Below are positions 43,255 to 52,574 of a DNA stretch of 64,000 nucleotides, one piece after another. The notes under the pieces are model-generated. The model did not search any database. It was not told the origin of the DNA and saw only the letters and a program-made list of their open reading frames with translations. Every line of letters starts with the position of its first letter. The stretch's first letter is position 1. The position numbers and the translations under genes are program-made. The stretch spans positions 1 to 64,000 of the forward strand of contig JACKNU010000006.1 of assembly GCA_024234675.1 (NCBI GenBank), given 5' to 3'. The DNA comes from Pseudomonadales bacterium. GTDB lineage: Bacteria > Pseudomonadota > Gammaproteobacteria > Pseudomonadales > Halieaceae.

Positions 43255-43348
43255 CGTGGACTAGCCTTGCCGGACCGTGGAGCGCATGGATGCGCGATAC
43301 GAGCCCCCATGGACGGGTTCACGGCGAGTCCGGCAAGGCTAGTCCACG
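43255..43348. repeat. Structured inverted-repeat element with 52-nt core (copy B)
   Basis: Perfect 21-bp arms (43255-43275 and 43328-43348) enclose a 52-nt core (43276-43327) homologous to the core of copy A at 20629-20680 read on the opposite strand. The arms of A and B share no similarity. It occupies most of the 274-bp gap between queG and nnr and lies 56 bp before the nnr start, so it may affect that transcript. Confidence 0.85.
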
Positions 43349-43404
43349 ACCGCGGCGCCGGCACTGCCAGGCTCAGGCCCAGCAAAAAACAAGGAGCAAA
43401 AGCG

Positions 43405-44892
43405 TTGGACACAACAGGCACCGAACGCCTCTACACCGCGGCCCAGACCCGCGAGCTGGACCGCTGCGCCATACAGGATCACCAGATCCCCGGCAGCACC
43501 CTGATGTCGCGGGCCGCGCGGGCCGCCTTCGGGTGCCTGCTGCAGGCCTGGCCGCAGCCCGAGCGCATCCAGGTGCTGTGCGGCACCGGCAACAACGGCG
43601 GCGACGGCTTCCTGATCGCCGACATGGCCCACAAGCGCGGCATCCCCGTGACCGTGCTGCAGCTGGGCGATCCCGGCAAGATCGGCGGCGATGCGCTGCT
43701 GGCCCGGCAGCAGGCGCTGGCCAACGGGGTGCCGATCAAGTCTTTCGAGGAGGCGCCGCTGCTGGGGGTCGGCGTGATCGTGGACGCCATGCTGGGCACC
43801 GGACTGGGGGGCGAGGTGCGCGGGGAGTACCGCGAGGCCATCGCCACCGTCAACAGCAGCGGGCTGCCGGTGCTGGCGGTGGATATCCCCTCGGGGCTGT
43901 GCGCCGACAGCGGCCGGGTGCTGGGCATGGCGGTGAGGGCGGACCTCACCGTGACCTTTATCGGCCTCAAGCGCGGCCTGTTCACCAACGCCGCGGCGGA
44001 CCATACCGGCGCGGTGGAGTTCAATGACCTGGGGGTGCCGGGGGAGGTGTACTCCCAGGTGGACTGTGACAGCTACCGGCTGTGCCTGGGACCCCTGCTG
44101 CAGCGCCTGCCCCGCCGTCCCGCCACGGCCCACAAGGGCCTGTACGGCACGGTGCTGGTGATCGGCGGCGAGCGCGGCATGGCCGGGGCCGCGGCGCTGG
44201 CGGCGGAGGCGGCGCTGCGCTGCGGCGCCGGGCTGGCGCGGGTGGCGACCCGGGAAGAGCACGTGGCGGCGCTGGTGGCGCGCACCCCCGAGGCCATGCC
44301 CATCGGCGTGCGCTCGGGCCAGGACCTGGCGCCCCTGCTGGAGGCCGCCGATGTGCTGGTGGTGGGGCCGGGGCTGGGCCAGTCGTCCTGGTCGGAGCAG
44401 TTGCTGCAGGCGGCCGCCGCCAGTGGCAAGCCCATGGTGCTGGATGCCGACGGGCTCAACCTGCTGGCCGCCGGCCGGGTCATCGCGCAGCGCCGGCGGG
44501 ACAACTGGGTGCTCACCCCGCACCCGGGGGAGGCCGCCCGGCTGCTGGGCTGCAGCACTGCCGAGGTGCAGGCCGACCGCTTCGCCGCGGCGCGCAGCCT
44601 GCAGCAGACCTATGGCGGGGTGACGGTGCTCAAGGGCAATGGCAGCCTGGTCACCGACGGCAGCCAGCTGCTGCTCAGTGACTACGGCAACCCCGGCATG
44701 GCCAGCGGCGGCATGGGCGATGTGCTCAGCGGCGTGATCGGCGCCCTGCTGGCCCAGCGGCCCACCGCCCTGGAGGCCGCGGCGCTGGGGGTGTGCCTGC
44801 ACGGGGCGGCGGCGGACCTGGCCGCCGAGGAGGGCCAGCGGGGCCTGCTGGCCAGCGACCTGATTCCGCAGATGCGGGCCCTGCTGGGATGA
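43405..44892 (+). CDS. nnr: Bifunctional NAD(P)H-hydrate epimerase / ADP-dependent dehydratase
   Basis: TTG at 43405 is preferred: AAGGAG lies 8 nt upstream, and any earlier start would read through the inverted-repeat element. The 495-residue product has the epimerase domain (LCGTGNNGGDGFLIADMAHK, VIVDAMLGTGLGGEVRGEY) and the dehydratase domain (HKGLYGTVLVIGGERGMAGAA, VLTPHPGEAARLLG, NPGMASGGMGDVLSGVIGAL). It repairs hydrated nicotinamide cofactors. The stop overlaps the next start by 4 bp (ATGA). Confidence 0.95.
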   Translation: MDTTGTERLYTAAQTRELDRCAIQDHQIPGSTLMSRAARAAFGCLLQAWPQPERIQVLCGTGNNGGDGFLIADMAHKRGIPVTVLQLGDPGKIGGDALLARQQALANGVPIKSFEEAPLLGVGVIVDAMLGTGLGGEVRGEYREAIATVNSSGLPVLAVDIPSGLCADSGRVLGMAVRADLTVTFIGLKRGLFTNAAADHTGAVEFNDLGVPGEVYSQVDCDSYRLCLGPLLQRLPRRPATAHKGLYGTVLVIGGERGMAGAAALAAEAALRCGAGLARVATREEHVAALVARTPEAMPIGVRSGQDLAPLLEAADVLVVGPGLGQSSWSEQLLQAAAASGKPMVLDADGLNLLAAGRVIAQRRRDNWVLTPHPGEAARLLGCSTAEVQADRFAAARSLQQTYGGVTVLKGNGSLVTDGSQLLLSDYGNPGMASGGMGDVLSGVIGALLAQRPTALEAAALGVCLHGAAADLAAEEGQRGLLASDLIPQMRALLG

Positions 44893-45395
44893 GTGCCGGG
44901 GCGAGCGGGGAGGCTGGGGCCGCGATGAATGCGGCTGTGCTGGAACTGGAGGCGGCGGACGAGGACGCCATGGTCGCCTGCGGGGCGCGGCTGGCGGCGG
45001 CGGCGCGACCCTCGCTGGTGATCTTCCTGGACGGCGAGCTGGGCATGGGCAAGACCACGCTCAGTCGCGGTTTCATCCGGGCCCTGGGCCATGCGGGGGC
45101 GGTGAAAAGCCCCACCTACACCCTGGTGGAACCCTACCAGCTGGGCGCGCAGCCGCTGTACCATTTCGACCTCTACCGCCTGGGTGACCCGGGGGAGCTG
45201 GAGTTCATGGGTATCCGCGACTACTTCGGCGACGGCGCCATCTGCCTGGTGGAGTGGCCCCAGCGCGGTGAAGGTGCTTTGCCCCGGGCCGATATAAGCA
45301 TTAAGATAGAGCGCGAGGGCTGCGGCCGTCGCCTGCTGTTGCGGGCCGACACGGACTTGGGGAAGGCCGTGCTGGCACAGATGCAGGCAGAATAA
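44889..45395 (+). CDS. tsaE: tRNA threonylcarbamoyladenosine biosynthesis ATPase TsaE
   Basis: Translation may start at 44889 (overlap with nnr, 168 residues) or at ATG 44925 (156 residues), which aligns better with the enterobacterial N terminus and has GGAGG upstream. Walker A is LDGELGMGKTTLSRGF; the family signature VKSPTYTLVEPYQ and YHFDLYRLGDPGELEFMG follow. It works with TsaB and TsaD in t6A synthesis at position 37 of tRNA. Confidence 0.93.
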   Translation: MSAGASGEAGAAMNAAVLELEAADEDAMVACGARLAAAARPSLVIFLDGELGMGKTTLSRGFIRALGHAGAVKSPTYTLVEPYQLGAQPLYHFDLYRLGDPGELEFMGIRDYFGDGAICLVEWPQRGEGALPRADISIKIEREGCGRRLLLRADTDLGKAVLAQMQAE

Positions 45396-45430
45396 TCGCG
45401 GTAGACCCTGGCACACAGGGCGGGAGTGAC

Positions 45431-46732
45431 ATGGGCAGGACGTGGATCCGGGTCTTCCTGGGAATGCTGTTGGCATTCCCGGTCGGGGCTGTCGAGGTGC
45501 ATGACGTGCGCCTGTGGCGCGCCCCCGACCACACGCGCATCGTATTTGACCTGTCCGGTCCCACCGAACACAAGCTCATCGAGCTGGATAGCCCCAGTCG
45601 CATCGTGCTGGACGTGGAGAACACCCGTATCAAGTCCGGCCTGTCCGGCCTGCAACTGGCGGGCACCCCGGTGGCGCTGGTGCGCACCGGCATTCGCGAC
45701 GGCGACGACCTGCGGGTGGTGCTGGAGCTCAACGCCAGCGTCAAGCCGCGCAGCTTTTTCCTCAAGGCCAACGACCAGGCCGGCGACCGCCTGGTGCTGG
45801 ATTTGTACGACAAGTCGCCCCAGGCCCAGGCCGCGCCCACCAAGAGCGTGCACCAGTCCGACAAGCGCGACATCATCATCGCCATCGACGCCGGCCACGG
45901 CGGCGAGGACCCGGGGGCCATCGGCCCCAACCGCAAGCGCGAAAAAGACGTGGTGCTGGCGATTGCCAAAGAACTGGACGCCCTGCTCAAGGCCGACAAG
46001 GGCTTTTCCCCCACCCTGATCCGCACCGGCGACTACTACATCAGCCTGCGCGGGCGCCGCGACCTGGCCCGGCAGCGCCAGGCGGACCTGTTCGTCTCCA
46101 TCCACGCCGACGCCTTCAAGCGCAAGGAGGCCCGCGGCGCCTCGGTATACGCCCTGTCCACCAGCGGCGCCACCAGCACGGCGGCCCGCTACCTGGCCCA
46201 GCGCGAGAACGAATCCGACCTGGTGGGCGGGGTGAGCCTGTCCGACAAGGACGATATCCTCGCCGGGGTGCTGGCCGACCTGTCCATGACCTCCACCCTG
46301 GACAACAGCCTCAAGCTGGGGGGCAACGTGCTGCGCAACATGGACCGCATCGCCAGGCTGCACAAGAAGGGCGTGGAGCAGGCCGGCTTCGCGGTGCTGA
46401 AGTCGCCGGATATACCCTCCATCCTGGTGGAGACCGGGTTTATCTCCAACCCGGAGGAATCCCGCCTGCTGGCCACCAGCGCCTACCAGAAGAAGATGGC
46501 CCGGGCGATACACGCCGGTATCCGCGAGTGGTTCCTGGCGCACCCGCCCTCGGGCACGCTGATCGCCTGGCAGAAGCAGCAGGAGGGGCAGCAGTACGTG
46601 ATCGCCCGGGGCGACACCCTGTCGGGCATCGCCGAGCGCTTCAACGTACCGCTGGCGGACCTCAAGATCCGCAACGGCATCGCCGGTGAGAAAATCATGG
46701 TGGGGCAGAAACTGCTCATTCCCACCAGCTGA
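45431..46732 (+). CDS. amiB: N-acetylmuramoyl-L-alanine amidase with AMIN and LysM domains
   Basis: The 433-residue protein has a signal peptide (LGMLLAFPVGAVE), an AMIN domain (VHDVRLWRAPDHTRIVFDLS), the zinc amidase domain (IAIDAGHGGEDPGAIGPN with the first His and Glu, LFVSIHADAFKRKEARG, SILVETGFISNPEES) and a C-terminal LysM (YVIARGDTLSGIAERFN). The order fits AmiB rather than the short AmiA/C, so it should need an EnvC/NlpD-type activator during cell division. The gene symbol is by order and domain, not by test. Confidence 0.92.
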   Translation: MGRTWIRVFLGMLLAFPVGAVEVHDVRLWRAPDHTRIVFDLSGPTEHKLIELDSPSRIVLDVENTRIKSGLSGLQLAGTPVALVRTGIRDGDDLRVVLELNASVKPRSFFLKANDQAGDRLVLDLYDKSPQAQAAPTKSVHQSDKRDIIIAIDAGHGGEDPGAIGPNRKREKDVVLAIAKELDALLKADKGFSPTLIRTGDYYISLRGRRDLARQRQADLFVSIHADAFKRKEARGASVYALSTSGATSTAARYLAQRENESDLVGGVSLSDKDDILAGVLADLSMTSTLDNSLKLGGNVLRNMDRIARLHKKGVEQAGFAVLKSPDIPSILVETGFISNPEESRLLATSAYQKKMARAIHAGIREWFLAHPPSGTLIAWQKQQEGQQYVIARGDTLSGIAERFNVPLADLKIRNGIAGEKIMVGQKLLIPTS

Positions 46733-48564
46733 TGTCCCGCATTCGCCTGCTCAGCCCCCGCCTGGCCAACCAGATCGCCGCCGGCGAAGTGGTGGAACGC
46801 CCGGCCTCGGTGGTCAAGGAAGTGCTGGAGAACAGCCTGGACGCCGGCGCCACCCGGGTGGAGATCGAGGTGGAGGCCGGCGGCAGCAAGCTGATCCGCA
46901 TCCGCGACAACGGTGTGGGCATGGCCCCCGAGGACCTGCCCCTGGCCCTGGCCCGCCACGCCACCAGCAAGATCGAGTCCCTGGAGGACCTGGAACGGGT
47001 GGGCAGCCTGGGTTTCCGGGGCGAGGCCCTGGCCAGTATCGGCTCGGTAGCGCGCCTGACCCTCACCAGCAACGCCTCGGAGCACGGCAGCGAGGGCAGT
47101 TGCGCCGCCTGCGAGGGCCGCGAGATGGACGTGCAGCTGCGGCCCGCGCCCCATCCCCGCGGCACCACGGTGGAAGTGCGCGACCTGTTCTTCAATACCC
47201 CCGCCCGGCGCAAGTTCCTGCGCACCGAGAAAACCGAGTTCAATCACCTGGAGGAGGTGGTCAAGCGCCTGGCCCTGTCGCGCTTCGACGTGGCCTTCTC
47301 CCTGCGCCACAACGGCCGCGCCCTGCACAACCTCAAGCCCGGCGTCGGCCAGGCCGAGCGCCAGCGGCGGGTGGCCACCATCTGCGGGCCGGCCTTCATG
47401 GAGCAGGCCCTGTATATCGAGACCGACCTGCCCCAGTACAAGCTGTGGGGCTGGGTGGGCCTGCCGACCTTCTCCCGCAGCCAGGCGGACCTGCAGTATT
47501 TTTTCGTCAACGGCCGCATCATCCGCGACCGGCTGGTGGCCCACGCGGTCAAGCAGGCCTACCGGGACGTGCTCTACCACGGCCGCCACCCGGCCTTCGT
47601 GCTGTACCTGGAGCTGGACCCGGCCCAGGTGGACGTCAACGTGCACCCCACCAAGCACGAGGTGCGCTTTCGCGACGGCCGCGGCGTGCACAACTTTATT
47701 TTCTCCAGCCTGCACCGGGCCCTGGCGGATGTGCGCCCGGGCGCTGCCGCGCCGGCCGCCGCCCCGGTGACCACGGTGGACGGGCTGGCGGTGGATACCG
47801 CCACCGGCGAGATCAGCCAGCAGCCGGGCCTGTCCTGGGGCGCCCCGGCGGCAGCCCGCCCGGGCGGCGGCTTCGGCGGCTACCGGGCAAGCGCGGGCCC
47901 GGCCCCGGGCCAGGCCGGGGAGCAGCTGCGCGACTACGGCCGCCTGCAGGGCCTGCCCGAGGTGGCCAGCGACGAGGCCCCGCCGCCCCTGGGCTATGCC
48001 CTGGCGCAGCTGCAGGGGGTGTATATCCTGGCGGAGAACAGCGCCGGCCTGGTACTGGTGGACATGCACGCCGCCCACGAGCGCATCACCTACGAGCGCC
48101 TCAAGAGCGCCCGCGCCAGCGAGGGCATCCGCAGCCAGCCGCTGCTGGTGCCGCGCCCGGTGGCGGTGAGCCAGCGCGAGGTGCAGGTGGCCGCGGAGCA
48201 CGCCGAACTGTTCCGGGGGCTGGGCATGGTGGTGGACGTGGCCGGGGAGGAATCCCTGGTGATCCGCCAGATCCCGGTGTCGCTGCGGGATTCCGACGTG
48301 GAGCAACTGCTGCGGGACGTGCTGGCGGACCTGATCGAGTTCGGCAGCTCGGACCGCATCGAGAGCCACCTGGACGAGATCCTCTCCACCATGGCCTGCC
48401 ACGGCTCGGTGCGCGCCAACCGCCGCCTCACCATTCCGGAGATGAACGCCCTGCTGCGGGACATGGAGGAGACCGAGCGCGCCGGCCAGTGCAACCACGG
48501 CCGCCCCACCTGGACCCAGCTGAGCCTGGAGGAACTGGATAAACTGTTCCTGCGCGGCCGCTGA
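46732..48564 (+). CDS. mutL: DNA mismatch repair protein MutL
   Basis: It overlaps the amidase stop by one base (TGATG). The 610-residue protein has the GHKL ATPase motifs (ENSLDAGATRVEIEV, RDNGVGM, GSLGFRGEALASIGSV) and NVHPTKHEVRF. The C-terminal dimer domain contains DMHAAHERITYE, which fits the endonuclease motif DQHA-X2-E-X4-E except for Met in place of Gln. This suggests nicking activity of its own, as in gammaproteobacteria without MutH. A Pro/Gly/Ala-rich linker separates the halves. Confidence 0.97.
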   Translation: MSRIRLLSPRLANQIAAGEVVERPASVVKEVLENSLDAGATRVEIEVEAGGSKLIRIRDNGVGMAPEDLPLALARHATSKIESLEDLERVGSLGFRGEALASIGSVARLTLTSNASEHGSEGSCAACEGREMDVQLRPAPHPRGTTVEVRDLFFNTPARRKFLRTEKTEFNHLEEVVKRLALSRFDVAFSLRHNGRALHNLKPGVGQAERQRRVATICGPAFMEQALYIETDLPQYKLWGWVGLPTFSRSQADLQYFFVNGRIIRDRLVAHAVKQAYRDVLYHGRHPAFVLYLELDPAQVDVNVHPTKHEVRFRDGRGVHNFIFSSLHRALADVRPGAAAPAAAPVTTVDGLAVDTATGEISQQPGLSWGAPAAARPGGGFGGYRASAGPAPGQAGEQLRDYGRLQGLPEVASDEAPPPLGYALAQLQGVYILAENSAGLVLVDMHAAHERITYERLKSARASEGIRSQPLLVPRPVAVSQREVQVAAEHAELFRGLGMVVDVAGEESLVIRQIPVSLRDSDVEQLLRDVLADLIEFGSSDRIESHLDEILSTMACHGSVRANRRLTIPEMNALLRDMEETERAGQCNHGRPTWTQLSLEELDKLFLRGR

Positions 48565-48569
48565 GCGCC

Positions 48570-49577
48570 GTGGGCGGCGCGATCCAGTCCCGGCCCCTGC
48601 TGCTGTGCCTGATGGGGCCCACCGCCTCGGGCAAGACCGACCTGGCCATCGCCCTGGCCGAGGCCCGCAACTGCGAACTGGTCAGCGTGGACTCCGCCCT
48701 GGTCTATCGCGGCCTGGACATCGGCGCGGCCAAGCCCGACTACCCCCACCACCTGGTCGATATCCGCGACCCCGCCCAGGCCTACTCCGCCGCCGATTTC
48801 GCCGCCGACGCCCGGCGCCTGGTGGCGGACATCAGCGCCCGCGGCCGCACCCCGCTGCTGGTGGGCGGCACCATGCTGTACTTCAAGGCCTTCCTGGAGG
48901 GGCTGGCGGACATGCCCGCCGCCGACCCCGCCATCCGCCGGGAGATCGAGGCCCAGGCCGCCGAGCACGGCTGGCCCTGGCTGCACGCGCAACTGGCCCG
49001 GGTCGACCCGGAGGCGGCGGCGCGCATTCACCCCAACCACTCGCAGCGCCTGGGGCGGGCCCTGGAGGTGTATCGCGCCAGCGGCATTCCCCTGAGCCAG
49101 TGGCAGCGGCACGAGCCGCCCGGGGCACTGCCCGGGGAGCGCTACCGGGTGGTGCAACTGGCCATCTGCCCGGCGGACCGGGCGGTGCTGCACCGGCGCA
49201 TCGCCGCGCGTTTCGAGCAGATGCTGGCCGCCGGGCTGCTGCAGGAGGTGCGGGCCCTCTACCAACGCGGTGACCTGCACCCGGGCCTGCCGGCGATCCG
49301 CGCCGTGGGCTATCGCCAGCTGTGGCAGTACCTGGCGGGCGAGTGCTCCCTGCAGGAGGCGGTGGACCGCGCCATCGCCGCCACCCGCCAGCTGGCCAAG
49401 CGCCAGCTGACCTGGCTGCGCAAGTGGCCGGGCCTGCACTGGCTGCACACCGACGCGGCGGGGAACCTCCTGGCGCCGACGGAGTCAGATACTGGGCCGG
49501 GGTCGGCCCTGCCGGCCCGATCCGGGCAAATACCGCTGGAGGCGGTCTTGAACTATCTTGATTCAGCCCCACTGTAG
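48570..49577 (+). CDS. miaA: tRNA dimethylallyltransferase
   Basis: The start is GTG at 48570, 5 bp after mutL. The 335-residue product has the P-loop LMGPTASGKTDLAIAL, NCELVSVDSALVYRGLDIGA, YPHHLVDIRDPAQAYSAADF and GGTMLYFKAFLEGLADMP. It adds the dimethylallyl group to A37 of UNN-reading tRNAs. The usual partner MiaB is not in the window. The gene is followed by hfq, as in most gammaproteobacteria. Confidence 0.96.
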   Translation: MGGAIQSRPLLLCLMGPTASGKTDLAIALAEARNCELVSVDSALVYRGLDIGAAKPDYPHHLVDIRDPAQAYSAADFAADARRLVADISARGRTPLLVGGTMLYFKAFLEGLADMPAADPAIRREIEAQAAEHGWPWLHAQLARVDPEAAARIHPNHSQRLGRALEVYRASGIPLSQWQRHEPPGALPGERYRVVQLAICPADRAVLHRRIAARFEQMLAAGLLQEVRALYQRGDLHPGLPAIRAVGYRQLWQYLAGECSLQEAVDRAIAATRQLAKRQLTWLRKWPGLHWLHTDAAGNLLAPTESDTGPGSALPARSGQIPLEAVLNYLDSAPL

Positions 49578-49719
49578 TATGCTGGGGCTGGTTTGCAGTA
49601 CGCCGTGGCAGCCAGGGGCGCCGCGCTGCGTGTCGGCATTGGCAGGGAAGCCTCGATAACGGCACGTCGGACTTTTTTTTCACTTTTTTCGGCCCGGTTT
49701 GGGCCTGCTAGGAGGAGTT

Positions 49720-49974
49720 ATGTCAAAAGGGCACACGCTACAAGACCCTTACCTGAACATCTTGCGCAAGGAGCGCGTTCCGGTCTCGATCTACCTGGTC
49801 AACGGCATCAAGCTGCAGGGCCAGATCGAGTCCTTCGACCAGTTCGTGGTGCTGTTGAAGAACACCGTGAGCCAGATGGTCTACAAGCATGCCATCTCCA
49901 CCGTGGTTCCCTCGCGGGTGGTGCGCATGCCGCTGCAGAATCCCGCAGAAGAGGGCGAGGGTGGCGACAGCTGA
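49720..49974 (+). CDS. hfq: RNA chaperone Hfq
   Basis: The ATG at 49720 follows GGAGGAGTT, the strongest ribosome site of the block. The 84-residue protein has both Sm motifs (VPVSIYLVNGIKLQGQIESF and the later YKHAISTVVPS). It forms a hexameric ring that pairs small RNAs with mRNAs. The acidic Gly/Glu tail is short. A promoter could lie in the 142-bp gap after miaA. Confidence 0.98.
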   Translation: MSKGHTLQDPYLNILRKERVPVSIYLVNGIKLQGQIESFDQFVVLLKNTVSQMVYKHAISTVVPSRVVRMPLQNPAEEGEGGDS

Positions 49975-50039
49975 TACCTTGCCAGTGGGCCGCCTGGCAG
50001 GCGGCCACTGCCTTTCTGTCCTGATCCGCCGAGGTAGTA

Positions 50040-51311
50040 TTGTTTTTTGAGCGTCCCGACTCGGGAGAGCGAGCCGTGCTCGTGCATTTGCACCTCAGCT
50101 CCGAGCTGGAGCGCGAGGATCCCCGCGAGTTCGAGGAGCTGGTGCTGTCCGCCGGCGGCGACCCGGTGGCCTTTATCATGGGCTCCCGGGACGTACCCCA
50201 TGCGCGCACCTTCGTGGGCAGCGGCAAGCTGGAGGAGATCGCGGCGGCAGTGGCCGAGCACGAGGCCCAGATCGTCATGTTCAACCACGCCCTCAGTCCC
50301 AGCCAGGAGCGCAACCTGGAGCGCGAGCTCAAGTGCCGGGTGCTGGACCGCACCGGCCTCATTCTCGATATCTTTGCCCAGCGCGCCCGCACCCACGAGG
50401 GCAAGCTGCAGGTGGAGCTGGCCCAGCTGGAGCACATGAGCACCCGGCTGGTGCGCGGCTGGACCCACCTGGAGCGGCAGAAGGGCGGTATCGGCCTGCG
50501 CGGCCCGGGTGAAACCCAGCTGGAAACCGACCGGCGCCTGTTGCGGGCGCGGATCAAGTCCATCCAGGGGCGCCTGCTGAAGGTGCGCAAGCAGCGCGAC
50601 CAGGGCCGCCGGGCGCGGCGCCGCGCCGAGCTGCCCACCCTGTCGCTGGTGGGCTATACCAACGCCGGTAAATCCACCCTGTTCAACCGCCTGACCGAGT
50701 CCGAGGTGTACGCCGCGGACCAGCTGTTCGCCACCCTGGACCCGACCCTGCGGCGCCTGGACCTGGACAATATCGGGCCAGTGGTGCTGGCCGACACGGT
50801 GGGATTTATCGCCCACCTGCCCCACAAGCTGGTGGCCGCCTTCAAGGCGACCCTGGAGGAGACCCTCAACGCCGACCTGCTGTTGCACGTCATCGACGCT
50901 GCCACCGAACAGCGCGACGAGCATATCCACCAGGTCAACGATGTGCTGGAGGAGATCGGCGCCCGGGACATTCCGCAGCTGCAGGTGTACAACAAATTGG
51001 ATCTGCTGGAGCAGCCCGCGCGTATTGATCGCAATGCCGACGGTGTGCCCCAGCGGGTGTGGCTGAGCGCCGCCACCGGCGAGGGCGTGGAGTTGCTGCT
51101 GCAGGCGGTGGCCGAGCTGGTGGGACAGGACATGGTCAGCGAGACCCTGGACATCGGCCCGGAGCAGGGCGGGCTGCGGGCCGCGCTGTACCGGCTGGGC
51201 GCGGTGGCCGCGGAGGATTACGGCGACGACGGCGTGGCGCACCTGCAGGTGCGCCTGCCGCGGGCCGACTGGAACCGGCTGATGAAGAAAGGCCCGGAGC
51301 CGCTGTTTTGA
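50040..51311 (+). CDS. hflX: GTPase HflX
   Basis: The likely start is TTG at 50040 (LFFERPDSGERAVLVHL), 65 bp after hfq, giving 423 residues. The HflX domain is marked by ARTFVGSGKLEEIAAAV and the Gly-rich segment GGIGLRGPGETQLETDRRL; the GTPase has G1 GYTNAGKSTLFNRL, G3 DTVGFIAHLP and G4 NKLDLL. HflX binds the 50S subunit and splits stalled ribosomes. It belongs to the hfq-hflX-hflK-hflC set. Confidence 0.96.
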   Translation: MFFERPDSGERAVLVHLHLSSELEREDPREFEELVLSAGGDPVAFIMGSRDVPHARTFVGSGKLEEIAAAVAEHEAQIVMFNHALSPSQERNLERELKCRVLDRTGLILDIFAQRARTHEGKLQVELAQLEHMSTRLVRGWTHLERQKGGIGLRGPGETQLETDRRLLRARIKSIQGRLLKVRKQRDQGRRARRRAELPTLSLVGYTNAGKSTLFNRLTESEVYAADQLFATLDPTLRRLDLDNIGPVVLADTVGFIAHLPHKLVAAFKATLEETLNADLLLHVIDAATEQRDEHIHQVNDVLEEIGARDIPQLQVYNKLDLLEQPARIDRNADGVPQRVWLSAATGEGVELLLQAVAELVGQDMVSETLDIGPEQGGLRAALYRLGAVAAEDYGDDGVAHLQVRLPRADWNRLMKKGPEPLF

Positions 51312-51408
51312 ACCATCCCCCGGCAGCAGCGGGGGTCGATGACTCACAGCCGGCTTATTGTTAGACTCGGCACACTTTTACGCATGATGCTTGATTTAGG
51401 AGTTCACT

Positions 51409-52572
51409 ATGGCCTGGAATGAACCGGGTGGCGGCAACAACAAGCCCAAGGATCCCTGGGGCGGCGGCGACCAGGGGCCACCCGACCTCGACGAGGCGCT
51501 GAAAAAGCTGCAGGAAAAGCTGGGCGGCCTGTTCGGCGGTCGCCGTGCCGGTGGCGGCGGGTCCGGCGCTGCCCCCGGCGGTTTCTCCGGCTCCCTGCTG
51601 GGGGTGCTGGCGGTAGTGGCGCTGGTGGTGTGGGGCCTGATGGGCTTCTACCAGGTTGACCAGCAGGAGCGCGCCGTGGTGCTGCGCTTCGGTAAGTATC
51701 TGGAAACCGTGCAGCCGGGCCTGCGCTGGAATCCGCCCATCGTCGACGAGGTGATCCGGGTCAACACCACCAAGGTGCGGGCGGTCAGCTTTCGTGAAAT
51801 CATGCTGACCCGCGACGAGAACATCGTCGAGGTGAAGCTGTCGGTGCAGTACGTCATCGACGACCCCACCGCCTTCGTGCTGGAAGTGCGCGACCCCGAG
51901 AACTCCCTGCAGCACGCGACCCAGAGCGCCCTGCGTCACGTGGTGGGCGACACCACCATGAACCTGGTGCTCACCGGTGGCCGCGCCCAGATCGCCGACG
52001 AGGTCAGTACCCGCCTGCAGCAGTACCTGGACCTGTACAAGACCGGTATCCGGGTGAGCAAGGTGACCGTCGACGAGTCCAAGCCCCCCAGCCAGGTGCA
52101 GGAGGCCTTCGATGACGTGATCAAGGCCCGCGAGGACGAGGAGCGGGTCAAGAACGAGGCCCAGGCCTATGCCAACGGCATCGTCCCCGAGGCGCGCGGT
52201 GCCGCCCAGCGGGTGCTGGAGGAGGCCCTGGCCTACAAGGAGCAGGTCATCGCCAACGCCGAGGGTGAGGCCCAGCGTTTCACCAAGCTGCTGGTGGAGT
52301 ACCAGAAGGCGCCCGAGGTGACCCGCGAGCGCCTGTACCTGAGCGCGGTGCAGGAGGTGCTGGGCAACAACAACAAGGTGCTGGTGGATGTCGAGGGCGG
52401 CAACAACATGATGTACCTGCCGTTGGACAAGCTCACCACCCCCAGTACCGGGGGCGGCAGTAGCCGCGGCCTTTCCATCGACAGTTCCAATATCCGCGAG
52501 CTGACCAACGCCGTGACCGAGCAGTTGCGGCGCGACGCGGCCGCCGCCAACAACCGCCGGGGAGGGCGCTGA
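51409..52572 (+). CDS. hflK: FtsH protease modulator HflK
   Basis: The 387-residue protein has a Gly-rich cytoplasmic N-terminal part (EPGGGNNKPKDPWGGG), one helix at about residues 62-82 (LLGVLAVVALVVWGLMGF), and a band-7/SPFH domain (QQERAVVLRFGKYLETVQPG, EVKLSVQYVIDDPTAFVLEV). With HflC it forms a periplasmic cage around FtsH. It is followed by hflC after 2 bp. Confidence 0.96.
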   Translation: MAWNEPGGGNNKPKDPWGGGDQGPPDLDEALKKLQEKLGGLFGGRRAGGGGSGAAPGGFSGSLLGVLAVVALVVWGLMGFYQVDQQERAVVLRFGKYLETVQPGLRWNPPIVDEVIRVNTTKVRAVSFREIMLTRDENIVEVKLSVQYVIDDPTAFVLEVRDPENSLQHATQSALRHVVGDTTMNLVLTGGRAQIADEVSTRLQQYLDLYKTGIRVSKVTVDESKPPSQVQEAFDDVIKAREDEERVKNEAQAYANGIVPEARGAAQRVLEEALAYKEQVIANAEGEAQRFTKLLVEYQKAPEVTRERLYLSAVQEVLGNNNKVLVDVEGGNNMMYLPLDKLTTPSTGGGSSRGLSIDSSNIRELTNAVTEQLRRDAAAANNRRGGR

Positions 52573-52574
52573 GC

